Shown: positions 1 to 11,750 of the stretch, one piece after another
Numbering within the stretch: the first letter of the stretch is position 1
Layout: the number at the start of each line of letters is the position of its first letter
Assembly: GCF_020852615.1 (NCBI RefSeq)
Contig: NZ_JADZAJ010000013.1
Location: 21,470-85,469 of the forward strand
Length of the DNA: 64,000 bases
Direction: 5' to 3'
Source: Nitrosomonas sp.
GTDB lineage: Bacteria; Pseudomonadota; Gammaproteobacteria; Burkholderiales; Nitrosomonadaceae
Notes under the pieces: model-generated
Seen by the model: the letters and a program-made list of their open reading frames with translations, nothing else
Told to the model about the DNA's origin: nothing
Database searches by the model: none
Program-made: the position numbers and the translations under genes

Positions 1-155
1 TACCTGTACTGATGGTTACTGCCGAAGCAAAAAAGGAAAATATTATTGCAGCAGCACAGGCGGGAGCAAACGGATACATCGTCAAACCTTTTACCGCTGC
101 CACCCTGGATGAAAAACTGAACAAAATTATTCAGAATATGGCAGTACACGCATAA
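1..155 (+). CDS. cheY: CheY-like chemotaxis response regulator, C-terminal fragment
   Basis: Frame 3 is open from the window edge and encodes the last 50 residues of a single-domain receiver. It contains the conserved switch threonine in a VTAEA stretch and the KPF motif with the phosphate-contacting lysine, followed by the short alpha-5 helix and a stop. No output domain follows, as expected of CheY. CheY carries phosphate from CheA to the flagellar motor. It lies 44 bp upstream of cheZ on the same strand, the order seen in many proteobacterial chemotaxis operons. The N-terminal part, including the phosphorylated aspartate, is outside the window. Confidence 0.9.
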   Translation, partial: PVLMVTAEAKKENIIAAAQAGANGYIVKPFTAATLDEKLNKIIQNMAVHA

Positions 156-199
156 ACGGTACCTTCTTATCGATCAACTAACAGGTATCAGCCACTAAC

Positions 200-838
200 A
201 TGAATAACAGCTTTGATACTGACAAGAAGGTTATCGATCACCTGGAGAGACTAACCAGAGTGCTGCATAGCTGCCTGTCTGAACTGGGCTACGATCAGCG
301 CCTGCAGCTGGCAAGTCATGAAATATCCAGCAGCAAGGATGGTCTCAGCTACATTGTCAGCAAATCAGCACAAGCAGCCGAGAGCTCTCTCCAGGCAGTA
401 GAAAATGCAAAACCCATTCTGAATAATCTGTCAGCAAATGCTGTCAGCCTGCACAAATTATGGAGCCAGATACCGGAAACAACGGTGGCCAGTATCGCAA
501 ACCAGCCAGTGCTGAATAACGCCCTCCAGCAGACACTGTATTTTCTGCATAATGTCCCTGATCAGGCAGCATCCACCCATTCCTACCTCACGGAAATTAT
601 GGTCGCACAGAATTTTCACGATCTGACAGGTCAGGTTATTCACAATATCTTTCGAACGATTGAAGCGATCGAACATGAAATGCTGCAGTTACTCATCGAC
701 AGCTCGGCCCAAAAAGAGGCTGCTGCCAAATCAAATAACAGTTTACTTAACGGGCCTGTCATCACTCCACAAAAACAGGGTGAAGTATTTGTTAACCAGG
801 CACAGGTTGATGATTTACTGACTGAACTGGGTTTCTGA
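200..838 (+). CDS. cheZ: CheY-P phosphatase CheZ
   Basis: The 212-residue protein matches the usual CheZ length. The hallmark DLTGQVI motif lies at residues 141-147; by family knowledge its Asp and Gln (D141, Q145 here) drive CheY-P dephosphorylation. The last residues (QVDDLLTELGF) match the C-terminal CheY-binding peptide, joined to the helical hairpin by a linker at about 168-195. It acts in the cytoplasm to end motor signalling. The gene follows cheY directly and no terminator was seen between them. Codon use and start are unremarkable. The product converts the signal that controls the flagellum whose filament genes lie at 56-62 kb. Confidence 0.95.
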   Translation: MNNSFDTDKKVIDHLERLTRVLHSCLSELGYDQRLQLASHEISSSKDGLSYIVSKSAQAAESSLQAVENAKPILNNLSANAVSLHKLWSQIPETTVASIANQPVLNNALQQTLYFLHNVPDQAASTHSYLTEIMVAQNFHDLTGQVIHNIFRTIEAIEHEMLQLLIDSSAQKEAAAKSNNSLLNGPVITPQKQGEVFVNQAQVDDLLTELGF

Positions 839-896
839 AGATGATTCACCGTGGAAACGGCCGATAAACGGAAACAGGTAGTGCAGAAGGACTGTT

Positions 897-1523
897 TTAA
901 TGATCGTAGAATGTAACAATTCCCGTATCCACGTCATACATCCCGCCAATCAAAGCAACTTCACCCTTATCGAGCATTTCTGCAATCACCTGGCTCCGCC
1001 TGGGAATTTCACCCATCACATAATGCACATTCAAACGCGCAATATTCTCCATAAACTCAGGATCAGAAGTATCAAAGCCACCCCTGCCGGATAATTCCCC
1101 ATCCATAACAGGCTGTAACTTGTCTAACAAAGTTGTCAGATTGCCCAGCCTAACACCGTGACACGCGCCTTTGACGGCACCGCATTTGGTATGGCCCAAT
1201 ATCATAATAACCTTTGAACCGGCAAGACGACAGGCGAACTCCATGCTCCCCAGGATATCTTCGTTCAAAATGTTTCCGGCAATCCGGCAACTGAAAATAT
1301 CTCCCAGCCCCTGGTCAAATATCAGCTCTGCTGAAGTACGCGAATCTATACAGCTCAGGATCAGAGCAAACGGAAACTGCCCTTCAGAAGTTTCATTGAC
1401 CTGTTGCAGCAGATTCCGGTTCAGTTTCAGGTTACTGACAAAGCGCTGATTGCCGTCTTTCAGCAATTGTATCGCCTGCTCAGGTGACAGATGCGCAAGC
1501 ATCTCTTTCGTAAGAGTTCTCAT
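897..1523 (-). CDS. Beta-class carbonic anhydrase
   Basis: The 208-residue protein has the zinc ligands of beta carbonic anhydrases: Cys58 in SCIDSR with the Asp60/Arg62 dyad, and His111/Cys114 in GHTKCGAVKGA. It interconverts CO2 and bicarbonate, relevant for an autotroph that fixes CO2. I chose the ATG at 1523 rather than an upstream in-frame start at 1589, because the first 22 residues of the longer form are low in family character and 1523 gives a 4-bp ATGA overlap with the upstream Smr gene, suggesting translational coupling. No signal peptide is visible, so it is probably cytoplasmic. Family assignment is firm; the physiological role is inference. Confidence 0.93.
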   Translation of the reverse strand: MRTLTKEMLAHLSPEQAIQLLKDGNQRFVSNLKLNRNLLQQVNETSEGQFPFALILSCIDSRTSAELIFDQGLGDIFSCRIAGNILNEDILGSMEFACRLAGSKVIMILGHTKCGAVKGACHGVRLGNLTTLLDKLQPVMDGELSGRGGFDTSDPEFMENIARLNVHYVMGEIPRRSQVIAEMLDKGEVALIGGMYDVDTGIVTFYDH

Positions 1524-2113
1524 TTTCCGGTATTTTTCAGAAGAACCAGCACTGCACCACTGCCACCATGTTCTGGCAATGCCTGACAAAAAGCCAGCAC
1601 ATCCTGATGTTGCATCAGCCAGTTTCCTGTCAGTATTTTAAGTACCGGTTTACGGTTTTTTGAACCAAGCCCCCTGCCATGAATAATGCGCATACAGCGA
1701 AATCCCCGTGCAACACTCCTGTCCAGAAATACTGCGAGCAACCGGCAAGCTTCATTCCGATTCAGACCATGCAGATCAAGCTCACCCTGGACAGGCCAGT
1801 TTCCACAACGCAGCTTCCGCAGCATATTCCGCTGCAGACCTGAGCGGGCAAATGCCCAGTCTGCATTCTCCTCTGCTGAATCCGACTGCAGATCACCAGA
1901 AAAAGTATTGCGGCTATTCGGTAAAGTAAGGATATCAGGTAGCCGGGAAATCGGCTGACGCCCCGGATCCAAACGAGCGATCCTTCCATTTTGAGCAAGA
2001 GGTTTGACACCCTGCATCGCCTCACGAAACAGGGCAACATCATCACTGCTGATTATCTCAGCTGAGGTTTTTTTACCCTGCTCCCCCTGTAAATATGCTG
2101 CTGAAAAATTCAC
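1520..2113 (-). CDS. Smr-domain protein (SmrA/SmrB-like endonuclease)
   Basis: The 197-residue protein has a charged N-terminal half of about 110 residues and a C-terminal Smr domain with the LDLHGLNRNEA motif and the HGRGLGS motif, both diagnostic for the small MutS-related family. Family members are nucleases; E. coli SmrB cleaves mRNA at collided ribosomes. No MutS2 part is attached. The gene lies 6 bp downstream of trxB and overlaps the carbonic anhydrase gene by 4 bp, so trxB-smr-CA is probably one operon. The specific substrate cannot be decided from sequence. Confidence 0.88.
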   Translation of the reverse strand: MNFSAAYLQGEQGKKTSAEIISSDDVALFREAMQGVKPLAQNGRIARLDPGRQPISRLPDILTLPNSRNTFSGDLQSDSAEENADWAFARSGLQRNMLRKLRCGNWPVQGELDLHGLNRNEACRLLAVFLDRSVARGFRCMRIIHGRGLGSKNRKPVLKILTGNWLMQHQDVLAFCQALPEHGGSGAVLVLLKNTGK

Positions 2114-2119
2114 GATATA

Positions 2120-3085
<966 letters not shown>

Positions 3086-3127
3086 TTATCAGGTTAAATT
3101 TTCAGAAATAACGGTGCTGGCAACAGG

Positions 3128-5722
3128 CTACAAAAGGCGTTGTTCCACCCAGCCAGCCACACTTGCCAGCGCCTGCGGCAGATTTTCCGGGGTTGTGCCC
3201 CCCGCCTGCGCCATATCAGCGCGCCCGCCACCTTTTCCACCGACCTGCTGTGCAACAAAATTGATTAAATCGCCAGCTTTAAGTTCTGCTGTCAGATCAT
3301 CCGTCACACCGGCAATCAGTGCCACTTTACCGCCCTCGATCGTCCCCAGCACCACCACACAGGATTTCAGCCGGTTTTTGAAATTATCCAGTGTTTCACG
3401 CAAGGTTTTGACACTGACATTTTCCAGTGGCGCAGCCAGTACCTGAACTCCCCTGATTTTCTGCACCTGTTCAATGAGTGAACCACTTTGTATACCGGCA
3501 AGTTTCGATCGCAATGCGGCAATCTCTTTTTCCATTTGCCGGACATTGTCCAGAATCTGGGAAAGTTTCAGCACAGCTTCCTGTGGTGCTGCTTTAAGTA
3601 CATCAGAAACCTGCAGCAACTGCTGTTCCTGTTGCTGCGTATAAACCAGCGCCGCATCGCCTGTCAGTGCTTCTATCCGACGAACCCCTGCCGCCACACC
3701 GGATTCGGCAACGATACGAAAAAAACCGATGTCACCGCTGTGGCCTACATGCGTACCGCCACACAGTTCCGTTGAGAAATCACCCATTGCCACCACACGC
3801 ACCGTGTCGCCGTATTTCTCGCCAAATAAAGCCATGGCACCCTGCTTGACAGCATCGTCATAGGCCATGAGTTGTGTGGCAACTTCGTGATTTCTGCGTA
3901 TCTGGGCATTAACAAGCATTTCCACCTGATGAATTTCGTTTGCCTGCATAGCGCCGTTATGTGAAAAATCAAAACGTAATCTGCCGGCATCCACCAGCGA
4001 TCCTTTCTGCATGACATGGGTGCCCAGCACCTGGCGCAATGCCGCATGCAGCAAATGGGTCGCCGAGTGGTTATAGGCTGTACTGGTTCGTGCCACCTGA
4101 TCTACTTTGGCAAGTATCCGATCCCCTACTGCCATCCGGCCACTGCTCAACACCCCATGGTGACCAAATACGCCGGCCTGAATTTTCTGGGTATCTTTCA
4201 CAGCGAATGTGCCATCACTTGACAACAGTTCTCCGCTGTCACCCGCCTGCCCGCCCGATTCCGCGTAAAAAGGGGTCTGGTCAAGGACGATCACAGCATC
4301 ATCACCCGCCTCGATGAAATTTACCCGACTGCTCTGTTTATATAGCGCCAGAATCCGGGCTTCATGCTGCAGCGTGTCATAGCCGTGAAACTCGGTTGGC
4401 TGCCCGACATACTCCAGCCCTGTTTGCATGGTAAATTTGCCACTGGCACGCGCCCGGTCACGCTGCTGCGCCATACATACCTCAAACCCGGCCATATCGA
4501 TTACGACACCCCGCTCCCGGGCGATATCTGCCGTCAGATCAACCGGAAAACCAAATGTATCGTAGAGACGAAAAACAACCTCCCCCGAAAGCATGTCATT
4601 TCCCCGGGATAATGCCGTTTCCAGCACTTCCATACCATTTTCCAGTGTTTCGGCAAAACGCTCTTCTTCCTGCCTGATAACACCGGTTACCTGTTTTCTG
4701 GCAGCCACCAGTTCCGGGTAAGCCTGCCCCATAACATCAACCAGATCATCCACCAGCAGATGAAAGAACGGCTGCTTCCGGCCCAACCGGTATCCGTGAC
4801 GAATAGCGCGACGAAGAATGCGCCGCAATACATAACCCCGCCCCTCATTGCCGGGAATCACTCCATCGGTAATCAGAAAAGCACAGGAGCGGATATGGTC
4901 TGCTATCACCCTGAGTGAATTGTTTGATAACTCCCGGGTGCCGGTAACTCTGGCTGCTGCTTCAATTAAACTGCGAAACAGATCAATTTCGTAATTGCTG
5001 TGCACCTGCTGCATGACCGCCGCGATCCGCTCCAGCCCCATGCCGGTATCCACCGATGGTTTGGGCAGGGGATGCAGTTTGCCACCGGCATCACGGTTAT
5101 ATTGCATAAATACCAGATTCCAGATCTCAATATAGCGGTCACCATCCGCGTTCTCTGATCCCGGGGGGCCGCCCGCCACCCCAGGTCCGTGATCATAAAA
5201 AATCTCGGAACAAGGGCCGCAGGGGCCGGTATCCCCCATCTGCCAGAAATTATCCGATGTTGCGATACGTACCAGACGGGAAGGAGCAATTCCGATTTCA
5301 TTCAGCCAGATATCCGCTGCCTCATCATCCTCCGCATATACCGTTGCCCACAGCTTTTCCTGAGGAATATTCAACAACCCGGTCAAAAACTCCCAGGCGA
5401 ACAAAATGGCATTACGCTTGAAATAATCCCCGAAACTGAAATTACCCAGCATTTCAAAGAAAGTATGGTGCCGCGCGGTATAACCCACATTTTCCAGATC
5501 ATTATGCTTGCCACCGGCACGCACACAACGCTGCGCACTGACTGCCCGCACATAAGCACGCCTGTCCTGGCCGAGAAACACATCTTTGAACTGCACCATG
5601 CCCGCATTGGTAAACAGCAGGGTGGGATCATTCCCCGGTACTAACGGGCTGGATGGCACGATGACATGCCCGTGCGCCTCAAAAAATTCAAGAAATTTCT
5701 GTCTGATTTCACTGCTTTTCAT
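3128..5722 (-). CDS. alaS: Alanyl-tRNA synthetase
   Basis: The 864-residue protein shows the class II catalytic domain at the N-terminus (motif around [18 protein letters not shown]), the tRNA-recognition middle, the editing domain with the zinc-binding HSATHLLH and CGGTHV motifs, and the C-Ala domain ending with the glycine-rich [15 protein letters not shown] segment. It charges tRNA-Ala and hydrolyses mischarged Ser/Gly-tRNA. Length matches the usual 860-880. The recX-alaS order is common in proteobacteria (recA-recX-alaS), and all three are on the minus strand here. Start ATG at 5722 gives the standard MKSSEIRQ N-terminus. Confidence 0.98.
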   Translation of the reverse strand: MKSSEIRQKFLEFFEAHGHVIVPSSPLVPGNDPTLLFTNAGMVQFKDVFLGQDRRAYVRAVSAQRCVRAGGKHNDLENVGYTARHHTFFEMLGNFSFGDYFKRNAILFAWEFLTGLLNIPQEKLWATVYAEDDEAADIWLNEIGIAPSRLVRIATSDNFWQMGDTGPCGPCSEIFYDHGPGVAGGPPGSENADGDRYIEIWNLVFMQYNRDAGGKLHPLPKPSVDTGMGLERIAAVMQQVHSNYEIDLFRSLIEAAARVTGTRELSNNSLRVIADHIRSCAFLITDGVIPGNEGRGYVLRRILRRAIRHGYRLGRKQPFFHLLVDDLVDVMGQAYPELVAARKQVTGVIRQEEERFAETLENGMEVLETALSRGNDMLSGEVVFRLYDTFGFPVDLTADIARERGVVIDMAGFEVCMAQQRDRARASGKFTMQTGLEYVGQPTEFHGYDTLQHEARILALYKQSSRVNFIEAGDDAVIVLDQTPFYAESGGQAGDSGELLSSDGTFAVKDTQKIQAGVFGHHGVLSSGRMAVGDRILAKVDQVARTSTAYNHSATHLLHAALRQVLGTHVMQKGSLVDAGRLRFDFSHNGAMQANEIHQVEMLVNAQIRRNHEVATQLMAYDDAVKQGAMALFGEKYGDTVRVVAMGDFSTELCGGTHVGHSGDIGFFRIVAESGVAAGVRRIEALTGDAALVYTQQQEQQLLQVSDVLKAAPQEAVLKLSQILDNVRQMEKEIAALRSKLAGIQSGSLIEQVQKIRGVQVLAAPLENVSVKTLRETLDNFKNRLKSCVVVLGTIEGGKVALIAGVTDDLTAELKAGDLINFVAQQVGGKGGGRADMAQAGGTTPENLPQALASVAGWVEQRLL

Positions 5723-5780
5723 ATCAATACCTTCTATGCAACCGTTATCGGAATATAGCTATCCAATACAACCCATCTGG

Positions 5781-6221
5781 CTAATCTTCCGTTTCACGGG
5801 CATCGGACAAAATTTTACTTATTACCTCGGAAGGAAAACCCTTCCCGGCCAGGTAACGGATCTGCTTTCCCCGTTCTCCCGGTGTAGATGGAGCAGTGCC
5901 AAATTTTCTGCACCACAGCGCGTGCGCACTGGAAAATTCCGTCTGCCGAAAATTTTCCAGTGCGGCCTCAATCAGGTGATCGGCAATCCCCTTGGTCTGC
6001 AGCTCATGGCGTATCCGTCTGCTTCCATATTTGCGGCTGCGTGCGTGAAGAATCTGCTCGACCGCTCTTTCATCTGACAGCAGCTTGCTCTGCTCAAGCC
6101 GATCAAGCGTATCTTTTAACTCATCAGAAAACCGCGCATGACAGGATAATTTTTTTTCCAGCTCGCAGCGCGAATATTCCCGCCGGGCAAGATACCCCAG
6201 CGCCCGGGTATAAAGATTCAT
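5781..6221 (-). CDS. recX: RecA-modulating protein RecX
   Basis: The 146-residue, all-helical, Arg/Lys-rich protein has the RecX pattern of three tandem three-helix repeats, recognisable in ALGYLARREYSRCELEKKL at the N-terminus and the RKYGSRRIRHEL segment in the middle. RecX binds RecA filaments and restrains their activity. The ATG at 6221 lies 2 bp after the recA stop codon, so translation is likely coupled to recA. Length is typical. Confidence 0.93.
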   Translation of the reverse strand: MNLYTRALGYLARREYSRCELEKKLSCHARFSDELKDTLDRLEQSKLLSDERAVEQILHARSRKYGSRRIRHELQTKGIADHLIEAALENFRQTEFSSAHALWCRKFGTAPSTPGERGKQIRYLAGKGFPSEVISKILSDARETED

Positions 6222-6223
6222 TC

Positions 6224-7255
6224 TTACTCACCGGCAGCCGTCGGAGTTACCCGGTTATCCATTTCGACCAGGCCGACGGCTGCGCGTATTTTCTGCTCAA
6301 TTTCACGCGCAATCTCTTTATGTTCCTTCAGATAATCGCGTACATTATCTTTGCCCTGCCCTATTTTTTCACCATTGTAAGAGTACCAGGCACCTGCTTT
6401 CTCAATCAGTTTATGCAGCACACCCAGTTCGATAATCTCGCTTTCACGCGAAATCCCCTCACCATACAAAATGTCAAAATCGGCCTGCTTGAATGGTGGT
6501 GCGACTTTATTCTTGACAACCTTGACCCGGGTTTCATTCCCGACCACTTCTTCACCACGCTTGATAGAACCTGTACGGCGAATATCCAGGCGTACGGATG
6601 CATAAAACTTCAGCGCATTTCCTCCCGTAGTTGTTTCAGGATTACCAAACATCACACCAATCTTCATACGTATCTGGTTGATGAAAATCACCATCGTGTT
6701 GGCACGTTTGATGTTTGCAGTCAGCTTGCGCAGTGCCTGTGACATGAGCCTTGCCTGCAGCCCCATCTGCGGCTCCCCCATTTCTCCCTCGATTTCAGCA
6801 CGAGGTGTCAGCGCTGCAACCGAGTCAACCACGACAACATCAACCGATCCGGAGCGCACCAGCATATCGGTGATTTCCAGTGCCTGTTCCCCGTTATCCG
6901 GCTGAGAAATCAGCAGATCCTGAACATTGACACCGATTTTTCGGGCATATTGCGGATCCAGCGCATGCTCTGCGTCAATAAAGGCAGCTGTTCCACCCAG
7001 TTTTTGCATTTCAGCAATCACCTGCAGTGTCAGTGTGGTTTTACCCGAAGATTCCGGACCGTAAATCTCGATGACACGTCCGCGCGGAAGCCCGCCCACA
7101 CCCAGTGCAATATCCAATCCAAGCGAACCGGTAGACACCACCTGAATATCTTTAGCCACATCGCTGTCACCCAACCGCATGATCGAACCCTTGCCGTACT
7201 GCTTCTCAATCTGGGCAAGTGCTGCGGAAAGGGCCTTATTTTTATTTTCATCCAT
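6224..7255 (-). CDS. recA: Recombinase RecA
   Basis: The 343-residue protein carries the Walker A motif GPESSGKTT at residues 66-74, the Walker B region [10 protein letters not shown], the DNA-binding loop 2 around [16 protein letters not shown], and the acidic-tailed C-terminal domain. It forms ATP-dependent filaments on ssDNA for homologous recombination and SOS induction. The upstream gap (7256-7539) has no CTG-N10-CAG LexA-type operator by eye, which is unusual for recA. recX follows 2 bp downstream. Confidence 0.99.
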   Translation of the reverse strand: MDENKNKALSAALAQIEKQYGKGSIMRLGDSDVAKDIQVVSTGSLGLDIALGVGGLPRGRVIEIYGPESSGKTTLTLQVIAEMQKLGGTAAFIDAEHALDPQYARKIGVNVQDLLISQPDNGEQALEITDMLVRSGSVDVVVVDSVAALTPRAEIEGEMGEPQMGLQARLMSQALRKLTANIKRANTMVIFINQIRMKIGVMFGNPETTTGGNALKFYASVRLDIRRTGSIKRGEEVVGNETRVKVVKNKVAPPFKQADFDILYGEGISRESEIIELGVLHKLIEKAGAWYSYNGEKIGQGKDNVRDYLKEHKEIAREIEQKIRAAVGLVEMDNRVTPTAAGE

Positions 7256-7393
7256 AATTATTCCCGAAAAAAGCAGAGCGAAATTATCGCATATTCAATC
7301 TGTAAAAAATGCGATCTGGCGTCAATCACCCCGAATCACTTACATTATCACGTCAAAATCCCCAAAAATTTCAAGCGGCCAGCCGGTGTGGGA

Positions 7394-7399
7394 TATAAT
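7394..7399 (+). promoter_or_regulatory. Candidate -10 element for adk in the recA-adk intergenic region
   Basis: A perfect TATAAT occurs in the divergent gap between recA and adk, about 140 bp before the apparent adk start. The -35 region around 7370-7376 (TTCAAG or nearby) is a weak match, so this is only a candidate. The rest of the 284-bp gap holds no ORF that I can support. Confidence 0.35.
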
Positions 7400-7539
7400 C
7401 CCCGACAAATCGTAAATACAGAACAGCTGGTTTCCCGGATCTGCCAACAGCAGCCCATCATAGACGGAAACAGACAGGAAATTTTCGGTACGTATCTGCA
7501 GGGACAGGGTTACCCCCAATAACATTCAAGGAGACAATC

Positions 7540-8202
7540 ATTCGTATCATCCTACTGGGTGCACCAGGTGCGGGCAAAGGCACACAAGCCAATTTCATCC
7601 GCGAACACTTTTCCATCCCGCAAATTTCTACCGGTGACATTCTCCGCAGCGCTGTAAAAGCAGGCACAGAACTAGGCATGATGGCAAAAAAAATCATGGA
7701 ATCCGGTGCCCTGGTCCCGGATGAAATCATCATTAACCTGGTACGCAAACGGATTGAAGAACCTGATTGTGCCAATGGCTTTCTGTTTGATGGCTTTCCC
7801 CGCACCATCCCCCAGGCCAATGCTCTCAAAACAGCAAATGTGCACATAGACTATGTCGTTGAAATCGACGTACCCGATGCGGAAATCATTAAACGCCTGT
7901 CCGGGCGCCGCGTACATCTGGCATCAGGCCGGACTTACCATGTCGAATTCAACCCACCGGCTGTGGCTGATCAGGATGACGTCACCGGCGAGCCCCTGAT
8001 TCTGCGCGATGATGATCGTGAAGAAACCATACGTAAACGACTTCAGGTCTATCACGACCAGACCCTGCCACTTGTTGGATATTACCTTGAATGGTCAAAC
8101 AGCAGCGATCCAGCTGCACCGAATTACGTCAGGATTGCCGGGACCGGCAGCGTGGAAGCCATACAGAAAAATATTATCACTGCGCTGAAACAGGATAAAT
8201 AA
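7540..8202 (+). CDS. adk: Adenylate kinase, apparent ATT start codon
   Basis: The protein (220 residues from 7540) has the P-loop GAPGAGKGT at residues 7-15, the AMP-binding region STGDILR, FDGFPRT, and a LID domain without zinc cysteines, as in gram-negative Adk. It equilibrates AMP, ATP and ADP. Homologues begin with the sequence [14 protein letters not shown]; here the codon in the Met position is ATT, preceded by AAGGAGA (7528-7534) at normal distance. The first downstream ATG (7678) would remove the P-loop, and no ATG, GTG or TTG is in frame within at least 100 bp upstream. So ATT is the best start, as in E. coli infC, unless the base is a sequencing error. Confidence 0.93.
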   Translation: MRIILLGAPGAGKGTQANFIREHFSIPQISTGDILRSAVKAGTELGMMAKKIMESGALVPDEIIINLVRKRIEEPDCANGFLFDGFPRTIPQANALKTANVHIDYVVEIDVPDAEIIKRLSGRRVHLASGRTYHVEFNPPAVADQDDVTGEPLILRDDDREETIRKRLQVYHDQTLPLVGYYLEWSNSSDPAAPNYVRIAGTGSVEAIQKNIITALKQDK

Positions 8203-8267
8203 GGACTTATCCGGAACCGTTACCCGGCTCTTGAAGACAACAATTTTGATCAACCAGGAGGTGGAAA

Positions 8268-9527
8268 ATGGCTGTAAAAAATGCGTTCTATGCTCAATCT
8301 GGCGGTGTCACTGCTGTAATCAATGCTTCAGCGGCGGGTTTGCTGGAAACCGCCCGCGCCTGTTCCGACAAAATCGGCAAAATCTACGCCGGACGTAACG
8401 GCATTATCGGAGCGCTGACAGAAGATCTTATTGATACCAGTGCTGAATCTGCTGAATCTATCCGGGCGTTACGCCACACACCATCCGGGGCATTTGGTTC
8501 CTGCCGCTACAAACTGAAAAGCCTGGAAGACAACCGGCGTGAATACGAACGGCTGATCGAAGTATTCAAAGCGCATGATATCGGCTATTTTTTTTACAAC
8601 GGCGGGGGCGATTCAGCCGATACCTGTCTGAAGGTCTCGCAACTTGCCGGCACACTTGGCTATCCGGTTCAGGCAATTCATGTACCCAAAACGGTTGATA
8701 ATGATCTTCCTGTTACAGACTGCTGCCCGGGGTTCGGCTCAGTTGCCAAATATATTGCCGTTTCCATGCTGGAGGCCAGCTTTGATGTAGCCAGCATGGC
8801 CAAAACCTCCACCAAAGTATTTATTCTGGAAGTCATGGGCCGTCATGCAGGCTGGATTGCAGCCGCAGGCGGACTGGCTTCCAGCCGGGATCGTGAAGTA
8901 CCGGTTGTTATCCTGTTCCCGGAAATCGTTTTTGACCAGGAAAAATTTCTGGCAAAAGTAGACGATTGTGTCAAAAAACACGGTTATTGCACGGTTGTTG
9001 TATCTGAAGGTGTAAAAGGTGCTGATGGCAAATTTCTGTCAGATCAGGGATTACGCGATGCTTTCGGACATGCCCAGTTAGGTGGGGTCGCACCAGTAAT
9101 CGCAAATATCGTCCGAAACGGACTGGGATTAAAATATCACTGGGGGGTGGCTGATTATCTGCAACGTGCGGCACGACATATTGCCTCCCGCACAGATGTG
9201 GAACAGGCCTATGCCATGGGCAAAGCCGCGGTGGAATATGCGATTGCCGGACATAATTCGGTTATGCCGACTATCAACCGCATCTCCAATTCGCCCTATG
9301 CCTGGAAAACCGGCATGGTTGAGCTTTCCAAAGTAGCCAATGTGGAAAAAATGATGCCGGGAGACTTCATCAGCGCAGATGGTTTTGGTATCACGGATCA
9401 ATGTCGTGAATACCTCAGCCCGCTGATTGAGGGAGAAGATTACCCTCCATATAAACACGGGCTGCCCGACTATGTCAGGCTGAAAAATGTGGCAGTACCC
9501 AAAAAACTGGCTGAATTTAAAATTTAA
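8268..9527 (+). CDS. pfp: Pyrophosphate-dependent 6-phosphofructokinase
   Basis: The 419-residue protein is a phosphofructokinase with the phosphodonor motif GGGDS at residues 112-116 and the substrate motif PKTVDND at 140-146. By family knowledge, an Asp in GGD and a following Lys-type donor loop mark PPi rather than ATP use; length also fits the PPi clade. The reaction fructose-6-P + PPi to fructose-1,6-bisP + Pi is reversible, so it can serve glycolysis or gluconeogenesis. A very strong Shine-Dalgarno AGGAGGTGG precedes the ATG. It sits between adk and the H+-PPase gene, so three enzymes of adenylate and pyrophosphate turnover are neighbours. Confidence 0.92.
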   Translation: MAVKNAFYAQSGGVTAVINASAAGLLETARACSDKIGKIYAGRNGIIGALTEDLIDTSAESAESIRALRHTPSGAFGSCRYKLKSLEDNRREYERLIEVFKAHDIGYFFYNGGGDSADTCLKVSQLAGTLGYPVQAIHVPKTVDNDLPVTDCCPGFGSVAKYIAVSMLEASFDVASMAKTSTKVFILEVMGRHAGWIAAAGGLASSRDREVPVVILFPEIVFDQEKFLAKVDDCVKKHGYCTVVVSEGVKGADGKFLSDQGLRDAFGHAQLGGVAPVIANIVRNGLGLKYHWGVADYLQRAARHIASRTDVEQAYAMGKAAVEYAIAGHNSVMPTINRISNSPYAWKTGMVELSKVANVEKMMPGDFISADGFGITDQCREYLSPLIEGEDYPPYKHGLPDYVRLKNVAVPKKLAEFKI

Positions 9528-9601
9528 TCTGTTTTGTTTTTTGGCAGCAAGAGCATATAAAATATGCGTTTAGGCTGTTCATAATTTCGATTGTGGATTT
9601 G

Positions 9602-9630
9602 ATGCGGGGCCGTCAGGCCTGGTTCCGCAT
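9602..9630 (+). promoter_or_regulatory. Possible hairpin in the hppA leader
   Basis: In the 141-bp gap between pfp and hppA, ATGCGG (9602-9607) pairs with CCGCAT (9625-9630) around a GGCC-N3-AGGCC-containing loop. The hairpin has no U-run after it, so it is not an obvious terminator. It ends 38 bp before the hppA ATG. Function unknown; it could be a stability element or chance. Confidence 0.3.
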
Positions 9631-9668
9631 GTATATATAGGGTGGTCTGATTTTAACTGGAGTTCTTT

Positions 9669-11726
9669 ATGGCAAACGGTTTAACGATTGCAATCTGCAG
9701 CGCGATACTTGCCCTGATTTTTAGTGGCCTGTGGATTCGGCGTATTTACGCACAATCTGCAGGTGATTCACGCATGCAGGAAATTGCAGCCGCCGTACAG
9801 GAAGGTGCGTCGGCTTATCTCAAGCGACAATATCTGACAATTGGCATGGTGGGTACGGTTTTATTCATCATCATCGGCCTGGCACTTTCCTGGAATACAG
9901 CCATTGGTTTCGCCCTGGGCGCGACACTCTCCGGTCTGGCCGGCTTCCTGGGCATGAATGTCTCGGTTCAGTCCAATGTACGGACAGCCGAAGCCGCACG
10001 CAGCGGACTGAATGAAGCCCTGGCCATTGCCTTTCGTGGCGGTGCTGTTACCGGGATGCTGGTCGTTGGACTCGGATTGCTGGGTGTGGCCGGCTACACC
10101 GCACTGCTGGTCAGTGGTGCAGATGAATCCAGCAATATCAGTAATCTTATCCACCCGCTAATTGGTTTTGCTTTTGGCGGCTCACTGATTTCAATTTTTG
10201 CACGGCTGGGTGGCGGTATTTTCACCAAAGGTGCAGACGTTGGTGCTGATCTGGTAGGTAAAGTTGAAGCAGGTATTCCTGAAGACGACCCGCGCAATCC
10301 TGCAGTCATTGCAGATAACGTGGGTGACAACGTGGGAGACTGCGCAGGGATGGCTGCTGACCTGTTCGAAACCTACGCGGTTACAATTATTGCCACCATG
10401 CTGCTGGGTGCACTGCTGTTCAAAACAGGGACAGACGGCGCCGCTGTTTACCCGCTTGCGCTGGGTGCGACGTCCATCATTGCCTCGATCATCGGCTGCT
10501 ACTTCGTCAAGATGCGTGAAGGCGGCAAGATCATGAACGCCCTGTATCGCGGGCTGGCAGTTGCCGGCGGCATTGCTTTTTTCACCTACCTTCCCATTAC
10601 AGTATGGTTCATGGGGGGAGCAACTCTGACACTGGATGGCTCGGAAATTGCCGGCGGTGACCTGATCATGCGTCTGTTTGCCTGTACTACCGTTGGCCTG
10701 GTGCTGACCGGACTGATGGTTATCATCACTGAATACTATACTTCCACTGAATATCCGCCGGTACAGCATATTGCCAATGCTTCCACTACCGGACATGCCA
10801 CCAACATCATCGCCGGCCTGGGTGTCGGAATGCGCGCTACCGCAGCACCTGTCCTGGCAGTATGTGCAAGTATTATTGTCGCTTACTCGCTCGCTGGCCT
10901 TTACGGTATTGCGATCGCTGCAACCGCGATGTTATCCATGACCGGAATTATTGTTGCGCTGGATGCTTACGGTCCGATCACCGACAATGCCGGCGGTATC
11001 GCCGAGATGTCAGGTATGCCTGAGTCTGTGCGCGCTATCACCGACCCGCTGGATGCGGTTGGCAACACCACCAAGGCTGTTACCAAAGGGTACGCTATCG
11101 GCTCTGCCGGTCTGGCTGCCCTGGTCCTGTTTGCCGATTATACCCATGGCCTGGAGCATGCCGGCAAGCTGATGTCTTTTGATTTATCCAACCACCTGGT
11201 TATCATCGGGCTGTTTATCGGCGGGATGGTTCCCTTCCTGTTTGGCGCTATGTCGATGGAAGCAGTCGGTCGTGCAGCCGGTTCTGTGGTACTGGAAGTA
11301 CGCCGTCAGTTCAAGGAAATCCCCGGAATCATGGATGGCACACACAAACCGGATTACTCTCGCGCAGTCGATATGCTGACCAAGGCCGCTATCCGTGAGA
11401 TGATCGTTCCGTCTCTGCTGCCTGTTCTGATCCCTGTGCTGGTTGGTGTTTTCCTTGGTCCGCAAGCGCTGGGGGGCGTACTGATGGGCTCAATCGTTAC
11501 CGGTCTGTTCATTGCCATCTCCATGACTGCCGGTGGCGGCGCATGGGATAATGCCAAGAAATATATCGAAGACGGGAATTATGGTGGCAAAGGCAGCGAT
11601 GCTCACAAGGCTGCGGTTACGGGCGATACGGTTGGCGACCCTTACAAGGATACCGCCGGTCCGGCCATTAACCCGCTGATTAAGATTATCAATATCGTTG
11701 CGTTGCTGATTATCCCTCTGCTGTAA
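9669..11726 (+). CDS. hppA: Membrane H+-translocating pyrophosphatase (K+-independent type)
   Basis: The 685-residue protein is strongly hydrophobic with about 15-16 membrane segments. It has the catalytic loop [20 protein letters not shown] and the C-terminal [14 protein letters not shown] motif of H+-PPases. It couples PPi hydrolysis to proton pumping, or the reverse. The segment [10 protein letters not shown] has Lys and Thr at the two positions that by family knowledge distinguish K+-independent from K+-dependent enzymes (Ala in the latter), so this is predicted to be K+-independent and H+-specific. It follows pfp on the same strand and ends at a strong terminator. Confidence 0.96.
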   Translation: MANGLTIAICSAILALIFSGLWIRRIYAQSAGDSRMQEIAAAVQEGASAYLKRQYLTIGMVGTVLFIIIGLALSWNTAIGFALGATLSGLAGFLGMNVSVQSNVRTAEAARSGLNEALAIAFRGGAVTGMLVVGLGLLGVAGYTALLVSGADESSNISNLIHPLIGFAFGGSLISIFARLGGGIFTKGADVGADLVGKVEAGIPEDDPRNPAVIADNVGDNVGDCAGMAADLFETYAVTIIATMLLGALLFKTGTDGAAVYPLALGATSIIASIIGCYFVKMREGGKIMNALYRGLAVAGGIAFFTYLPITVWFMGGATLTLDGSEIAGGDLIMRLFACTTVGLVLTGLMVIITEYYTSTEYPPVQHIANASTTGHATNIIAGLGVGMRATAAPVLAVCASIIVAYSLAGLYGIAIAATAMLSMTGIIVALDAYGPITDNAGGIAEMSGMPESVRAITDPLDAVGNTTKAVTKGYAIGSAGLAALVLFADYTHGLEHAGKLMSFDLSNHLVIIGLFIGGMVPFLFGAMSMEAVGRAAGSVVLEVRRQFKEIPGIMDGTHKPDYSRAVDMLTKAAIREMIVPSLLPVLIPVLVGVFLGPQALGGVLMGSIVTGLFIAISMTAGGGAWDNAKKYIEDGNYGGKGSDAHKAAVTGDTVGDPYKDTAGPAINPLIKIINIVALLIIPLL

Positions 11727-11750
11727 CCGGAAATCAGATTTCACCACCAG

